From Pseudomonas phenolilytica (lineage in GTDB: Bacteria; Pseudomonadota; Gammaproteobacteria; Pseudomonadales; Pseudomonadaceae), in assembly GCF_021432765.1 (NCBI RefSeq), contig NZ_CP058908.1, positions 1-64,000 of the forward strand: 64,000 bases of DNA. Reading direction: 5' to 3'. Both the position numbers and the translations under genes were made by a program. The notes under the pieces were generated by a model that was given only the letters and a program-made list of their open reading frames with translations, was not told the origin of the DNA and made no database searches. This document shows positions 17,065-26,727 of this stretch, piece by piece. Every line of letters starts with the position of its first letter. Positions within the stretch are counted from its first letter, which is position 1.

Positions 17065-17271
17065 ATGTGGAAAATGATTTGCCTGCTCGGCATGACGCTC
17101 GCGGTCGATGCAGCCATGACACACCCTCCGACGGAACACAGCACCGAATTTAGAACAGCGAATGCAGCGCAGTCAGGCGTGCTAAGCCTCGAAGCGCCTG
17201 CCGCACGCGTTTTGAACATGAGCGGAATCGGCCCAGCGAGCGTCAGCCAACCACAGCGATGGATCTTCTGA
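17065..17271 (+). CDS. Small secreted protein of unknown function
   Basis: 68 residues from the ATG at 17065, with GAAGGAT eight bases upstream. The N-terminus MWKMICLLGMTLAVDAA looks like a signal peptide with cleavage near residue 17, leaving about 50 residues that are Ala/Ser/Pro-rich and lack Cys. A longer upstream start at 17017 lacks a ribosome site and would overlap the predicted sigma54 promoter, so it was rejected. No family is recognised. The promoter layout predicts tight, activator-dependent expression. Confidence 0.55.
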   Translation: MWKMICLLGMTLAVDAAMTHPPTEHSTEFRTANAAQSGVLSLEAPAARVLNMSGIGPASVSQPQRWIF

Positions 17272-17307
17272 TCGATTTAGCCAACGACTAACCTAGAGGG
17301 AGCCGCA

Positions 17308-17496
17308 ATGTCTTATTTCGCCATCTTCTATTTAGCCATTGGGGCAATCTTCGGCGCCTTTCTCATCCTCGTCGATCCACAAGTCGCCAAAGGCTGGTAC
17401 ATCGCTGCGCAGGCAGGACTAGGCATCTGCAGCCTAGCCTTTCTAGGCGCCATGTTGATTGGGCGACGCATCAAGTTCGACCCTTTGCTGCGTTGA
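17308..17496 (+). CDS. Small two-helix membrane protein
   Basis: 62 residues, ATG preceded by AGGGAGCCGCA. Two transmembrane helices (about 4-22 and 31-52) are joined by a short loop DPQVAKGW and end in a basic tail GRRIKFDPLLR. It lies 36 bases after the secreted protein and probably shares its transcript. Function not recognised. Confidence 0.6.
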   Translation: MSYFAIFYLAIGAIFGAFLILVDPQVAKGWYIAAQAGLGICSLAFLGAMLIGRRIKFDPLLR

Positions 17497-17640
17497 CATG
17501 ATTCGCACCTGCCTGGCAATTATCTGGGTGCGGCGGATCACAATCGGCGCGCGCTAATAGCAAAATGCCTTTACCCGCCTCGCATAACCGCCGTACAATT
17601 GGCGCCACCAACCCGTCCCAAAAGTTTTTCTACGCACACG

Positions 17641-17667
17641 GAACAGCGCGGGACGGCGGTTGTCAGA
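17641..17667 (+). promoter_or_regulatory. Candidate AlgU (sigma22) promoter of amrZ
   Basis: GAACAG and TCAGA are separated by 16 bases, close to the AlgU consensus GAACTT-N16/17-TCTGA. It lies about 55 bases upstream of the amrZ ATG. In P. aeruginosa amrZ is AlgU-dependent, so the placement is sensible. The -35 differs at two positions. Confidence 0.45.
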
Positions 17668-17722
17668 CCAATGACCTTTCACGGCAATAAGCCACCACGC
17701 CAACCTGACTAACCGGTTTATT

Positions 17723-18049
17723 ATGCGCCCTATGAAGCAGGCAGTTTATTCCAGCCGAACGGCTGACAAATTCGTGGTTCGACTGCCCGACGGCATGCGT
17801 GAGCGCATTGCCGACGTCGCGCGCAACCACCACCGCAGCATGAACTCTGAGATCATTGCGCGCCTGGAGCAGAGTCTCCTCCAGGAAGGCGCATTAGATG
17901 ATGACCTGAGCATGCGCCTGGACAGCCCAGAACTGTCGATGCACGAGCGTGAGCTGTTGCAGCGCTTCCGCCAGCTCACGCATCGCCAACAAAATGCCCT
18001 GATCGCCCTGATCGCTCAGGACGCAGAACTGGCTAAAGAAGAGGCCTGA
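17723..18049 (+). CDS. amrZ: AmrZ, ribbon-helix-helix transcription factor
   Basis: 108 residues, nearly identical in pattern to P. aeruginosa AmrZ/AlgZ. A flexible N-terminus is followed by the Arc-type DNA-binding domain [42 protein letters not shown] (about residues 9-51) and a C-terminal tetramerisation region ([25 protein letters not shown]). In Pseudomonas it controls alginate, flagella, twitching and c-di-GMP genes. A candidate AlgU promoter lies upstream. It converges with mgtE across a shared terminator. Confidence 0.95.
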   Translation: MRPMKQAVYSSRTADKFVVRLPDGMRERIADVARNHHRSMNSEIIARLEQSLLQEGALDDDLSMRLDSPELSMHERELLQRFRQLTHRQQNALIALIAQDAELAKEEA

Positions 18050-18097
18050 GTACCAGCAGCCGCAAAGGTGGCCTTGCTAGTTGCGATGAGTGCCAAT

Positions 18098-18138
18098 AAA
18101 AAATCCGATGCCCCTTTCGCAAGGACATCGGATTTTTT
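18098..18138. terminator. Bidirectional terminator between amrZ and mgtE
   Basis: A perfect 13-bp stem (AAAAAATCCGATG with CATCGGATTTTTT) gives a T-run in both directions. The frameshifted mgtE reading runs through it, which shows that reading is not native. Confidence 0.9.
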
Positions 18139-18155
18139 ATGCCCGGACGACGGGA

Positions 18156-19599
18156 CTAGAGAAGGAAAACTGTCGCCAACCCCAAAAAGATGAAAAAAAC
18201 CACCGCTGTCGGTCATAGCCGTGATCATCACACTGGCCCCCATTGCCGGATCGCGCCCCAGACGGGCAAGCGTCATGGGAATAAGTACCCCCATCAGCGC
18301 AGCCAGAAGCAGATTCAGAGTCATCGCGGCCGTCATCACCACGCCCAGCGACCAGCTGCCGTACAACCAGTAGGCCACAAGGCCAATCACCCCGCCCCAA
18401 ACCACGCCATTGGCCAGGCCCACCCCCAGCTCCTTGCGCAACAAGCGGGCCGTATTGCCGGTACCAACCTGATCGAGCGCCATAGCGCGCACGATCATGG
18501 TGATTGTCTGGTTACCCGAGTTGCCACCGATCCCAGCCACAATCGGCATCAGCGCGGCAAGCGCCACCAGTTTCTCGATCGAGCCATCGAAGAGACCGAT
18601 CACACGTGAAGCAATAAACGCGGTAACCAGATTCACCGCGAGCCAAGCCCAACGGTTGCGAACTGATTTCCACACTGACGCGAATATATCCTCCTCTTCG
18701 CGCAGACCAGCCATGCTGAGCACTTCGCTTTCGCTCTCTTCGCGAATCAGGTCGACCATCTCATCGATCGTGAGTCGCCCAATCAACTTCCCACCCTTGT
18801 CAACAACAGGCGTGGAAACCAGGTCATAGCGCTCAAAGGCTTGCGCCGCCTCATAGGCGTCTTCGTCAGGATGAAAGGTGACGGGATCGCTGGCCATGAC
18901 CTCAGCCACCTGTTTTTCCGGGTCATTGACCAGCAGCCGCTTGATCGGCAGCACCCCTTTGAGCACGCCGTCGTAATCGACCACGAACAGCTTGTCGGTA
19001 TGACCAGGCAGCTCCTTGAGGCGACGCAGATAGCGCAGCACGACCTCCAGACTGACATCCTCGCGGATGGTCACCATCTCGAAGTCCATCAGCGCACCGA
19101 CCTGATCTTCCTCATAGGACAAGGCCGAGCGAACCCGCTCTCGCTGCTGTGCGTCGAGCGTTTCCATCAGCTCGTGAACGACATCTCGTGGAAGTTCGGG
19201 CGCGAGATCAGCCAGCTCATCGGCATCCATTTCCTTGGCGGCCGCGAGCAGCTCGTGATCATCCATGTCGGCGATCAGCGTCTCTCGCACCGCGTCGGAA
19301 ACTTCGAGAAGGATGTCGCCGTCACGCTCGGCTTTTACCAGCTGCCAAACGGTAAGACGATCGTCGAGAGGAAGAGCCTCGAGAATATGCGCAACGTCAG
19401 CCGGATGTAGCGCATCGAGCTTGCGCTGCAATTCCGCCAGATTCTGCCGATGCACCAGGCTCTCCACCAGCTCCTGATGCTCGCCCTCCTGGCGATGGGT
19501 GAGATCCTCGACCAGGCGGTGCCGATGCAATAGCTCGATCACCTGCGCCAGGCGATCCTGCAGCGTTTCTTGCGTTTTTTTTGCTTCTACTTCTGTCAT
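18156..19599 (-). CDS. mgtE: MgtE magnesium transporter, frameshifted near the C-terminus
   Basis: An inner-membrane Mg2+ channel. The cytosolic MgtE N-domain (about 1-130) is followed by a CBS pair (about 135-260, e.g. PVTFHPDEDAYEAAQAFE) and a plug helix. Five transmembrane helices include the pore motif PIVAGIGGNSGNQ. The ATG at 19599 follows GGTGGAG. A run of seven A on the plus strand at 18193-18199 should be six: with one fewer, the end reads GGFFIFLGLATVFLL and stops at 18156-18158, giving the usual 480 residues. As sequenced, the frame runs on to 18016 through the terminator. It could be a sequencing error or homopolymer variation. Confidence 0.92.
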
Positions 19600-19932
19600 G
19601 GCGCACTCCACCCTCAGCGCGAGGGGCACGCCAAGAGGATCAATCAGTCATGTGATTGGTAAGCAGGATTCTCAAGCGACTACTGGGTAAGTCCATGGGA
19701 TGGTTCGATTCCACAAGCCCGAAGGCGAACGCCGCAATGATACCACCGCTCTTTCGGCAAGGCTGTTCAAATGACTGCAGATACAACTGCTTGCGCGGCA
19801 CTACAGCCCCGAACATCGGCAACAACAAGCTAGGCCCATCTGTCGACGCCTTCACGCCACAGCGAGGCACAGCTGCACAAAGAAGAATTTTGCGCCTAGG
19901 CTTATGCCCTTTCTTCGTCACGGAGGACGAAC
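19600..19932. other. Intergenic region without a gene
   Basis: It holds the mgtE promoter (minus) and the leader of the DUF4124 gene (plus), with GGAGGACGA just before 19933. A plus-strand reading from 19656 is open but lacks a ribosome site and family pattern. I see nothing else. Confidence 0.5.
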
Positions 19933-20433
19933 ATGCACTCCCCCCTTTCCGCCACCCTATTCACCATCACCGTACTGATCAGCCAGACATCTGCCGCAGC
20001 AACGGTATTTCGCTGTACGGACGCCACTGGGTGAATCACCTACACTCAGCAAGGCTGTCCAGGTGACACCAACATACAGAAGCAGCAGGCTTACAACCCC
20101 ACTCCAGGTAGCGGCAAGGCGGTGAGAATGGCTTCGACCAACCCGACACGCAATCCGCACAAGGCAAGCCCTCCGTCCACCCACCAGCTCACCATCGTTG
20201 CCGAACGGCACGATGGCTGCGGCAACCGCATCAGCGGCGGAGAGCGCCGCGACGCGATCATCAAACAGCGGATACTTAGCGGGATGACCCGCTCAGACGT
20301 GGAGAGCGCCCTAGGACGCCCCAATAGCGTCGTCAGCATCAATGGTCGCACTCGCTATCGCTACGAGAAGAGCGAAGGCCGAGGACGCACCGTAACCTTC
20401 GATGAAAACGGCTGCGTTACCGGTAAACGATGA
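19933..20433 (+). pseudogene. DUF4124 domain exported protein with in-frame stop
   Basis: The reading starts at 19933 (GGAGGACGA upstream) with a signal peptide MHSPLSATLFTITVLISQTSA. The DUF4124 pattern ATVFRCTDATG follows, is interrupted by TGA at 20032-20034, then continues in the same frame as ITYTQQGCPGDTNIQ and on to a C-terminal domain resembling SmpA/OmlA (SGMTRSDVESALGRPNSVVSINGRTRYRYE), stopping at 20433. The lost residue is probably Arg (CGA to TGA). The downstream part is intact, so the change is recent, an error or a readthrough candidate. An internal ATG at 20122 could give a fragment without signal. Confidence 0.75.
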
Positions 20434-20446
20434 TCGGCTCAGAAAC

Positions 20447-20480
20447 GAAAAAGGGCCTGCATTTACTGCAGACCCTTTTT
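20447..20480. terminator. Bidirectional terminator-like hairpin
   Basis: AAAAAGGG and CTGCA on the left pair with TGCAG and CCCTTTTT on the right. It lies between the DUF4124 gene and tRNA-Arg and serves both strands. Confidence 0.7.
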
Positions 20481-20484
20481 GGTA

Positions 20485-20561
20485 TGGCGCACTCAGGAGG
20501 ATTCGAACCTCCGACCGCTCGGTTCGTAGCCGAGTACTCTATCCAGCTGAGCTATGAGTGC
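20485..20561 (-). tRNA. tRNA-Arg (ACG anticodon), copy 1
   Basis: 77 nt with encoded CCA. The GCACTCA/TGAGTGC acceptor, CTACGAA anticodon loop (ACG) and TTCGAAT T-loop are clear. It is identical to the copy 148 bases upstream. Confidence 0.95.
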
Positions 20562-20632
20562 GTAAGCGCTTGATAAGCCAGTTCGCTTCTGGCTGCAGGA
20601 GCTTCGATGAGAAACCAAAGCTTCTTACATAA

Positions 20633-20709
20633 TGGCGCACTCAGGAGGATTCGAACCTCCGACCGCTCGGTTCGTAGCCGAGTACTCTATCCAGCTGAGC
20701 TATGAGTGC
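20633..20709 (-). tRNA. tRNA-Arg (ACG anticodon), copy 2
   Basis: Same 77-nt sequence as copy 1. It is transcribed from the same strand with tRNA-Ser upstream, forming a Ser-Arg-Arg cluster below rsmA. Confidence 0.95.
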
Positions 20710-20816
20710 GCTGAGCGTGCGCATTATAGGGAGTTGAGAATGTCGGTCAAGCATTTTACCCTGGCGCCTTCAATCGAAGACAGGTATCCGCAAATCAAAA
20801 ACCCTGTAACGCAAAA

Positions 20817-20907
20817 TGGCGGAGAAGGGGGGATTCGAACCCCCGACACCCTTTTGAGGTGTACTCCCTTAGCAGGGGAGCGCCTTCGGCCACTCGGCCA
20901 CCTCTCC
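20817..20907 (-). tRNA. tRNA-Ser (GCT anticodon)
   Basis: 91 nt with a long variable arm and encoded CCA. The GGAGAGG acceptor and CTGCTAAGG anticodon region (GCT) are visible. The order rsmA, tRNA-Ser, tRNA-Arg matches other Pseudomonas. Confidence 0.95.
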
Positions 20908-20969
20908 GCAACACGGGGCGCATCATAACCATCTTTACCCCGTTTGCAAAGCCAGAAATTACATAAAAA

Positions 20970-21155
20970 TTAGTGGCTTGGTTCTTGGTCCTTCTCTTTC
21001 TGGATGCGCTGATAAATCTCTTCGCGATGCACTGCAACCTCCTTGGGTGCATTCACACCGATGCGTACCTGGTTCCCCTTCACACCCAAAACAGTGACAG
21101 TCACATCGTCACCCACCATCAGGGTCTCTCCGACCCGGCGAGTCAGAATCAGCAT
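20970..21155 (-). CDS. csrA: RsmA/CsrA, global post-transcriptional regulator
   Basis: 61 residues with the classic sequence [17 protein letters not shown] and the RNA-binding HREEIY (Arg44). It binds GGA motifs in mRNA leaders and is titrated by Rsm small RNAs. It lies between lysC (upstream, same strand) and the tRNA-Ser/Arg cluster. A longer paralogue of RsmF type is carried by the mobile element at 5285-5491. Confidence 0.97.
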   Translation of the reverse strand: MLILTRRVGETLMVGDDVTVTVLGVKGNQVRIGVNAPKEVAVHREEIYQRIQKEKDQEPSH

Positions 21156-21301
21156 TCCTTTCTCCTTAAAACGGATTCAGTCAGTAAGCAGTCTGCAAAA
21201 TAAAAGGCGGATAATGCGCCGCGACACGCTTAGCGTACAGCTTGCACCAGCTATTGACCTTCTGGCGAGGCGGTAAAGTTCCTCGGCCCACAGCCAATAC
21301 G

Positions 21302-21332
21302 ACAGAAGGCGCGTACTAGACGCGCCTTCTGT
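21302..21332 (-). terminator. Hairpin after lysC
   Basis: A perfect 13-bp stem (ACAGAAGGCGCGT with ACGCGCCTTCTGT) lies immediately downstream of the lysC stop. The T-tract is weak, so it may be an mRNA-stabilising hairpin or attenuator ahead of csrA. Confidence 0.6.
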
Positions 21333-21335
21333 GCT

Positions 21336-22574
21336 TCACTCGGCTGTTTTGGCAGCCGGGGCATCCAGTTCGAATGCAGTATGCAGCGCGCGCACGGCGA
21401 GCTCGAGATACTTTTCCTCGATCACCACCGAAACCTTGATTTCGGAAGTCGAGATCATCTGAATATTGATGTTCTCCTTCGCCAGCGCCTCGAACATACG
21501 ACTCGCAACGCCAGCGTGCGAGCGCATGCCGACCCCGACGATCGATACCTTGGCGATATCGGTGTCGCCGATTACCTCCCGAGCCCCCATCTCGTTCGCA
21601 ATGGTCTGCAGAATCTGCAACGCGCTGTTGTAGTCGTTGCGATGCACGGTGAAGGTGAAGTCCGTGGTGTTATCGTGCGCCACGTTCTGCACAATCATGT
21701 CGACTTCGACATTGGCGGCACTGATCGGACCGAGAATCTTGAAGGCCACGCCCGGCGTGTCCGGCACCCCACGGATGGTCAGCTTGGCTTCGTCGCGATT
21801 GAAGGCGATGCCTGAGATGATCGGCTGTTCCATGGATTCCTCTTCATCAAGGGTGATGAGGGTCCCGGGACCCTCCTGAAAGCTATGCAGCACGCGCAGA
21901 GGCACGCTGTACTTACCGGCAAACTCGACGGCGCGAATCTGCAGCACTTTCGAGCCCAGACTGGCCATTTCGAGCATTTCCTCGAAGGTGATCTTGTCCA
22001 GGCGCCGAGCCTTGGCGACGACACGTGGATCGGTGGTATAGACGCCGTCGACGTCCGTGTAAATCTGGCACTCATCGGCCTTGAGTGCGGCGGCCAGCGC
22101 CACGCCCGTAGTATCCGAGCCGCCGCGACCCAGCGTGGTGATATTGCCTTTCCCGTCCACCCCTTGGAAGCCTGCCACCACCACCACACGACCTGCCTTA
22201 AGCTCGCGCTGGATGCGCTGCGAATCGATCTGCAGGATGCGCGCCTTGGTGTGTGCGCTGTCAGTCAGAATGCGCACCTGATTGCCCGTAAACGAAACCG
22301 CCGGCACGCCGCGCTTGATCAACGCCATAGCCAGCAAGGCGATCGTTACTTGCTCGCCGGTGGAAACCATCACGTCCAGCTCGCGCGCTACCGGCTGATC
22401 GCTGATCTGCTTGGCCAGATCGATAAGACGATTGGTTTCACCGCTCATGGCCGATACCACAACGACGATATCGTCTCCGCCGTTGCGGAACTTCTTGATC
22501 TTCTCGGCCACTTGCTCGATGCGCTCCACGGAGCCGACCGACGTGCCGCCAAATTTCTGTACGATCAAAGCCAT
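21336..22574 (-). CDS. lysC: Aspartate kinase
   Basis: 412 residues. It phosphorylates aspartate, the first step towards Lys, Thr, Met and diaminopimelate. The kinase motif KFGGTSVG (7-14) and the long catalytic domain (to about 250, with GRGGSDTTGVALAAAL) are followed by two ACT domains (about 265-400), including IVQNVAHDNTTDFTFTV and GVGMRSHAGVASRMFEALA, which bind lysine and threonine for feedback control. It lies between alaS and rsmA on the same strand, the conserved Pseudomonas order. Confidence 0.97.
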   Translation of the reverse strand: MALIVQKFGGTSVGSVERIEQVAEKIKKFRNGGDDIVVVVSAMSGETNRLIDLAKQISDQPVARELDVMVSTGEQVTIALLAMALIKRGVPAVSFTGNQVRILTDSAHTKARILQIDSQRIQRELKAGRVVVVAGFQGVDGKGNITTLGRGGSDTTGVALAAALKADECQIYTDVDGVYTTDPRVVAKARRLDKITFEEMLEMASLGSKVLQIRAVEFAGKYSVPLRVLHSFQEGPGTLITLDEEESMEQPIISGIAFNRDEAKLTIRGVPDTPGVAFKILGPISAANVEVDMIVQNVAHDNTTDFTFTVHRNDYNSALQILQTIANEMGAREVIGDTDIAKVSIVGVGMRSHAGVASRMFEALAKENINIQMISTSEIKVSVVIEEKYLELAVRALHTAFELDAPAAKTAE

Positions 22575-22626
22575 TTCACTACCGCCTACGCCCCATCAAG
22601 GGCAGTCGTTAACTGTCCAGCTCGTC

Positions 22627-25251
22627 TCAGAGCCCCTGCTCGACGAAAGAGCGCGCAAGACCGAGGGCATCGTCCAGCCGCCCAGGCTCGCTACCGCCCC
22701 CCTGGGCCATATCCGGACGCCCGCCGCCCTTGCCGCCCACCGCTGCCGCGGCCTGCTTCATGAGGTCGCCCGCTTTGAATCGAGCCGTAAGATCCTGGGT
22801 CACGCCCGCCACCAGGACCACTTTGTCGTCCTGCACGCCACCGAGCAGGATCACCGCACTGCCAAGCTTGTTTTTGAGCTGATCGACCAGCGCGAGCAGA
22901 GCCTTGCCATCCAGCCCATCCAGGCGCGACGCCAGCACTCGCACGCCCTGCAGCTCGATTGCCGAACCGGCAAGATCATCGCCAGCAGCACTAGCCGCTT
23001 TGGCCTTGAGCTGCTCCAGCTCCTTTTCCAGCTGACGGTTGCGCTCAAGCACACCGGACAGCTTGTCGAGTAGGTTCTCCCGGCTGCCCTTGACCAGGCT
23101 CGCCGCTTCTTTCAGCTGCTCCTCGGCATCGTTCAGATATGCCAGCGCCTGCGCCCCAGTTACCGCCTCGATACGCCGGACTCCGGCAGCTACGCCACCT
23201 TCGCTGACGATCTTGAACAGGCCGATGTCGCCTGTACGCGACACGTGGGTGCCGCCGCACAGTTCCACCGAGAAACCGCCACCCATGCTCAGCACCCGCA
23301 CGGTGTCGCCGTACTTCTCGCCGAACAGCGCCATCGCGCCCTTCGCCTTGGCGGTATCGATGTCGGTTTCCTCGATATCCACTGCGGTATTGCGGCGGAT
23401 CTCGGCGTTGACCTTGTCTTCGAGGGCCTTGAGTTGTGCGGGCTTGATTGCCTCGAAATGGCTGAAATCGAAACGCAGCCGCTGGCTATCTACCAGCGAT
23501 CCCTTCTGACTCACATGCTCACCGAGCGTCTCGCGCAGTGCGGCATGCAGCAAATGGGTTGCCGAATGATTGAGCGCCGTGGCCTGGCGCACCGAGGCGT
23601 CAACAGTCGCATCGACGCTGGCGCCGACGCGCAGGTTGCCGCTGTCGAGTATGCCGTGGTGTAGAAACGCCCCGCCGGCCTTGCTGGTGTCGCGCACATC
23701 GAAGCGCAGGCCTTCGGCCGCGAGATAGCCGCAGTCACCGACCTGACCGCCCGATTCGGCATAGAACGGCGTCTGGTCTAGAACCACCACGCCCTCGTCG
23801 CCAGCGCTCAGGCTATCCACCGCCATGCCTTCCTTGAACAACGCCAACACCGTGCCCTGACCGACCGTACCCTGGTAGCCCGTGAAACGGGTTTCGCCCT
23901 CGACCTTGACCAGGCTGTTGTAGTCCATGCCGAAGGCACTGGCCGAGCGGGCGCGCTCGCGCTGGGCCTGCATTTCGCGCTCGAAGCCTTCCTCATCGAG
24001 GGTAAGCTCCCGTTCGCGGGCAATATCCGCGGTCAGGTCCACCGGGAAGCCATAGGTGTCGTACAGCTTGAACACCACATCGCCCGGAATGATGCTGCCC
24101 GACAGTTCGGCCAAGTCCTGCTCGAGAATCTTCAGTCCCTGCTCGAGGGTCTTGGCAAACTGCTCTTCCTCGTTCTTAAGCACGCGTTCGATATGCGCCT
24201 GCTGCTGTTTCAGTTCCGGGAAAGCCTCACCCATTTCGGCAACCAACGCCGCAACGATGCGATAGAAGAAGCTACCTCTGGCGCCCAGCTTGTTGCCGTG
24301 GCGACAGGCGCGGCGAATGATGCGCCGCAGCACGTAGCCGCGCCCCTCATTGGACGGGGTCACCCCGTCAGCGATCAGAAAGCCGCAGGAACGGATGTGG
24401 TCCGCGACCACTTTGAGCGAAGCCTGGCCTTCGTTGGCGCAACCGATGGCCTCGGCTGCCGCGTTGAGCAGACGCTGGAACAGGTCGATTTCGTAGTTGG
24501 AGTTCACGTGCTGCAGCACGGCACTGATGCGTTCCAGCCCCATGCCGGTATCCACGCTCGGCGCCGGCAGCGGATGCAGGACGCCATCGGCGGTGCGGTT
24601 GAACTGCATGAACACGTTGTTCCAGATTTCGATGTAGCGGTCACCGTCCTCTTCCGCAGAGCCAGGCGGACCGCCCCAGATATGCTCGCCGTGGTCGAAG
24701 AAAATCTCGGTGCAGGGACCGCATGGGCCGGTATCGCCCATCGCCCAGAAATTGTCCGAGGCGTAAGGCGCACCCTTGTTGTCACCGATGCGTACCATGC
24801 GCTCGGCGGGAATCCCGACTTCCTTAGTCCAAATGTCGTAGGCCTCGTCGTCGGTGGCGTAGACGGTGACCCAGAGTTTTTCCTCGGGCAGGTTCAGCCA
24901 CTTCTCGGAGGTAAGGAATTCCCAAGCATAGGTGATGGCGTCGCGCTTGAAATAATCGCCGAAGCTGAAGTTGCCGAGCATCTCGAAGAACGTGTGGTGC
25001 CGCGCGGTGTAGCCGACGTTTTCCAGATCGTTGTGCTTGCCGCCGGCACGCACGCATTTCTGGCTGGTAGTGGCGCGGGTATAGGCGCGCTTCTCCAGGC
25101 CGAGAAAGCAGTCCTTGAACTGGTTCATGCCGGCGTTGGTGAACAGCAGCGTCGGATCGTTCGCCGGAATCAACGAACTGGAGGCCACACGGGTGTGCCC
25201 CTTCTCTTCGAAGAAGCTCAGGAAGGCTTCACGGATTTCTGCGCTTTTCAT
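22627..25251 (-). CDS. alaS: Alanyl-tRNA synthetase
   Basis: 874 residues from the ATG at 25251 ([20 protein letters not shown]), full length for the family. It charges tRNA-Ala and edits Ser/Gly mischarging. The class II catalytic domain includes [12 protein letters not shown] and [18 protein letters not shown]. The editing domain has the zinc-site residues [11 protein letters not shown] and [11 protein letters not shown] coiled coil and the C-Ala domain with [15 protein letters not shown] follow. A longer upstream reading to 25308 was rejected because it lacks family similarity. Confidence 0.98.
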   Translation of the reverse strand: MKSAEIREAFLSFFEEKGHTRVASSSLIPANDPTLLFTNAGMNQFKDCFLGLEKRAYTRATTSQKCVRAGGKHNDLENVGYTARHHTFFEMLGNFSFGDYFKRDAITYAWEFLTSEKWLNLPEEKLWVTVYATDDEAYDIWTKEVGIPAERMVRIGDNKGAPYASDNFWAMGDTGPCGPCTEIFFDHGEHIWGGPPGSAEEDGDRYIEIWNNVFMQFNRTADGVLHPLPAPSVDTGMGLERISAVLQHVNSNYEIDLFQRLLNAAAEAIGCANEGQASLKVVADHIRSCGFLIADGVTPSNEGRGYVLRRIIRRACRHGNKLGARGSFFYRIVAALVAEMGEAFPELKQQQAHIERVLKNEEEQFAKTLEQGLKILEQDLAELSGSIIPGDVVFKLYDTYGFPVDLTADIARERELTLDEEGFEREMQAQRERARSASAFGMDYNSLVKVEGETRFTGYQGTVGQGTVLALFKEGMAVDSLSAGDEGVVVLDQTPFYAESGGQVGDCGYLAAEGLRFDVRDTSKAGGAFLHHGILDSGNLRVGASVDATVDASVRQATALNHSATHLLHAALRETLGEHVSQKGSLVDSQRLRFDFSHFEAIKPAQLKALEDKVNAEIRRNTAVDIEETDIDTAKAKGAMALFGEKYGDTVRVLSMGGGFSVELCGGTHVSRTGDIGLFKIVSEGGVAAGVRRIEAVTGAQALAYLNDAEEQLKEAASLVKGSRENLLDKLSGVLERNRQLEKELEQLKAKAASAAGDDLAGSAIELQGVRVLASRLDGLDGKALLALVDQLKNKLGSAVILLGGVQDDKVVLVAGVTQDLTARFKAGDLMKQAAAAVGGKGGGRPDMAQGGGSEPGRLDDALGLARSFVEQGL

Positions 25252-25450
25252 AGATTTCTTCCAGAGGACTGCGGCCGAACGCCACAAAACGGCACGGTGC
25301 GACGGCACCGCGAGCTGTTATGCAACCATCCAAACGGATATCGGCAAAGGGCCGCATTATATCGGCACGGCGCACCGGGTATAGGGGATAAATGCGATTG
25401 AATCAACCCATTTGACCGCAGGCGCAACGCGCGTTTGCGCAGCGCCGACC

Positions 25451-26671
25451 TCAACGCAACAGCGGCGTGGCAAGCACCTTGGAGGCACCGCCGAGCAGCG
25501 CCGCAGTGATATCGATGAAATCATCGGTGCTGACCTTGTCCAGACGCATCAGCCCACGACTGACATCGTCCAGCGAATGCCGCCCCTTGCTGCGCTGGCG
25601 GATTTCCCGATCCAGCTCCTGCAGCAGCAGCACCGCCCGGGCGGTGACCGGCCCGGTGGCTCGCTCGGTGCGTAGACTGGTGATTCCGCGGCTCCACTCC
25701 GCAAGGTGCTCGCGCACCGCCTGGTAGCGCCCCTCGCTCATGCCGCCGGCACGACGCATCAGCTCGATCGCGTAGTACTCGGCCAGTCCTTCGCTGATCC
25801 AGTCGCTGCGGTCGGTGTCGCTGATGCGGCTGAAGACGTGTACCAGCTCATGAACCAGTGAGCTGGTGCCATTCTCGCTGACCAGCGGGCGGTCGGCGTG
25901 CAGATAAAGGGAATTCGGCGCGGAGAGCCCGCCACGCCACATCGGATCGCCGGCGCCGACGATCAACAGCTTGTCCGGGTCGCGCGGAAATACGTTCTGC
26001 AGCTCCGGCCAGACGAAGGTCAGCAGTGTGAGGATGTCCATGCGCCGCACGCCCTCGCCCACCGGCGCGGCGACCGTGACATCAGTTTCGCCTAACCGTG
26101 CGCGGCGGCTGCCCAGCTTGCCGGCAAGCATCCAGCCGGTGGGGCGATCGAAGATTCGCTCGGAGTTGTCGATACGGAAGCGGTTCTTGCCGATACGCGG
26201 CCAGCCGGTTTCGACGCTTTTCCAACCCTCCGGCAGCTCGAAGCTAAGGCGCGAAACCAGTTTCGTACCCTCCACCTCATCGAGCCGTGCCGCCGGCACC
26301 AAATCATCGCCGCGAAACAGCGCCCAATCCGCCGTCATCCGCGCATCGAAACGGCCATTGTCGCGAGGATGGCTGATGCGCACGCGGTAGGTCAGCCGGG
26401 CCTGACCCTTGGCCGGCCGCCAGATGCCCCGTTCAGGCGACTGCTGCAGCCATTCGCCGTCCGCCTGGAAGTCGCTGTAGTAACCTTCGTCGCCGAGGTT
26501 CAAATCGAGGCTGCGTATTACCTCGCCTTTCTCCAGCGTCAATTGCACTTCGGCCTGATCCTGCTCGGGGAAAAAACGCACGAGGTAATCGAGATCGACC
26601 CGCTGCCCGGCCCACGCCGGTGTCGCGCCGAGCAGCAGAACGGCAAGGAGGGAAAGCAGATGAACGGGCAT
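25451..26671 (-). CDS. Secreted gluzincin-like metallopeptidase (M61-like)
   Basis: 406 residues with a signal peptide (MPVHLLSLLAVLLLGATPAWA). The N-terminal two-thirds is beta-rich, as in M61/M1 exopeptidases. The zinc motif HELVH lies at 274-278, with the likely third ligand Glu294 in WISEGLAEYYA. It probably acts in the periplasm as a peptidase; the substrate is unknown. It stands alone between alaS and ycgN. Length and motif are complete, so it should be active. Confidence 0.75.
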   Translation of the reverse strand: MPVHLLSLLAVLLLGATPAWAGQRVDLDYLVRFFPEQDQAEVQLTLEKGEVIRSLDLNLGDEGYYSDFQADGEWLQQSPERGIWRPAKGQARLTYRVRISHPRDNGRFDARMTADWALFRGDDLVPAARLDEVEGTKLVSRLSFELPEGWKSVETGWPRIGKNRFRIDNSERIFDRPTGWMLAGKLGSRRARLGETDVTVAAPVGEGVRRMDILTLLTFVWPELQNVFPRDPDKLLIVGAGDPMWRGGLSAPNSLYLHADRPLVSENGTSSLVHELVHVFSRISDTDRSDWISEGLAEYYAIELMRRAGGMSEGRYQAVREHLAEWSRGITSLRTERATGPVTARAVLLLQELDREIRQRSKGRHSLDDVSRGLMRLDKVSTDDFIDITAALLGGASKVLATPLLR

Positions 26672-26727
26672 CGGGGCTGTGACTCCGGGACTGGGGGGGA
26701 CAGATAGATATCAGACAAGCGCCGGAC

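Noticed and set aside
19656..20066. Plus-strand reading before the DUF4124 gene
   Set aside because: No ribosome site or recognisable protein pattern; it overlaps the better-supported frame at 19933.
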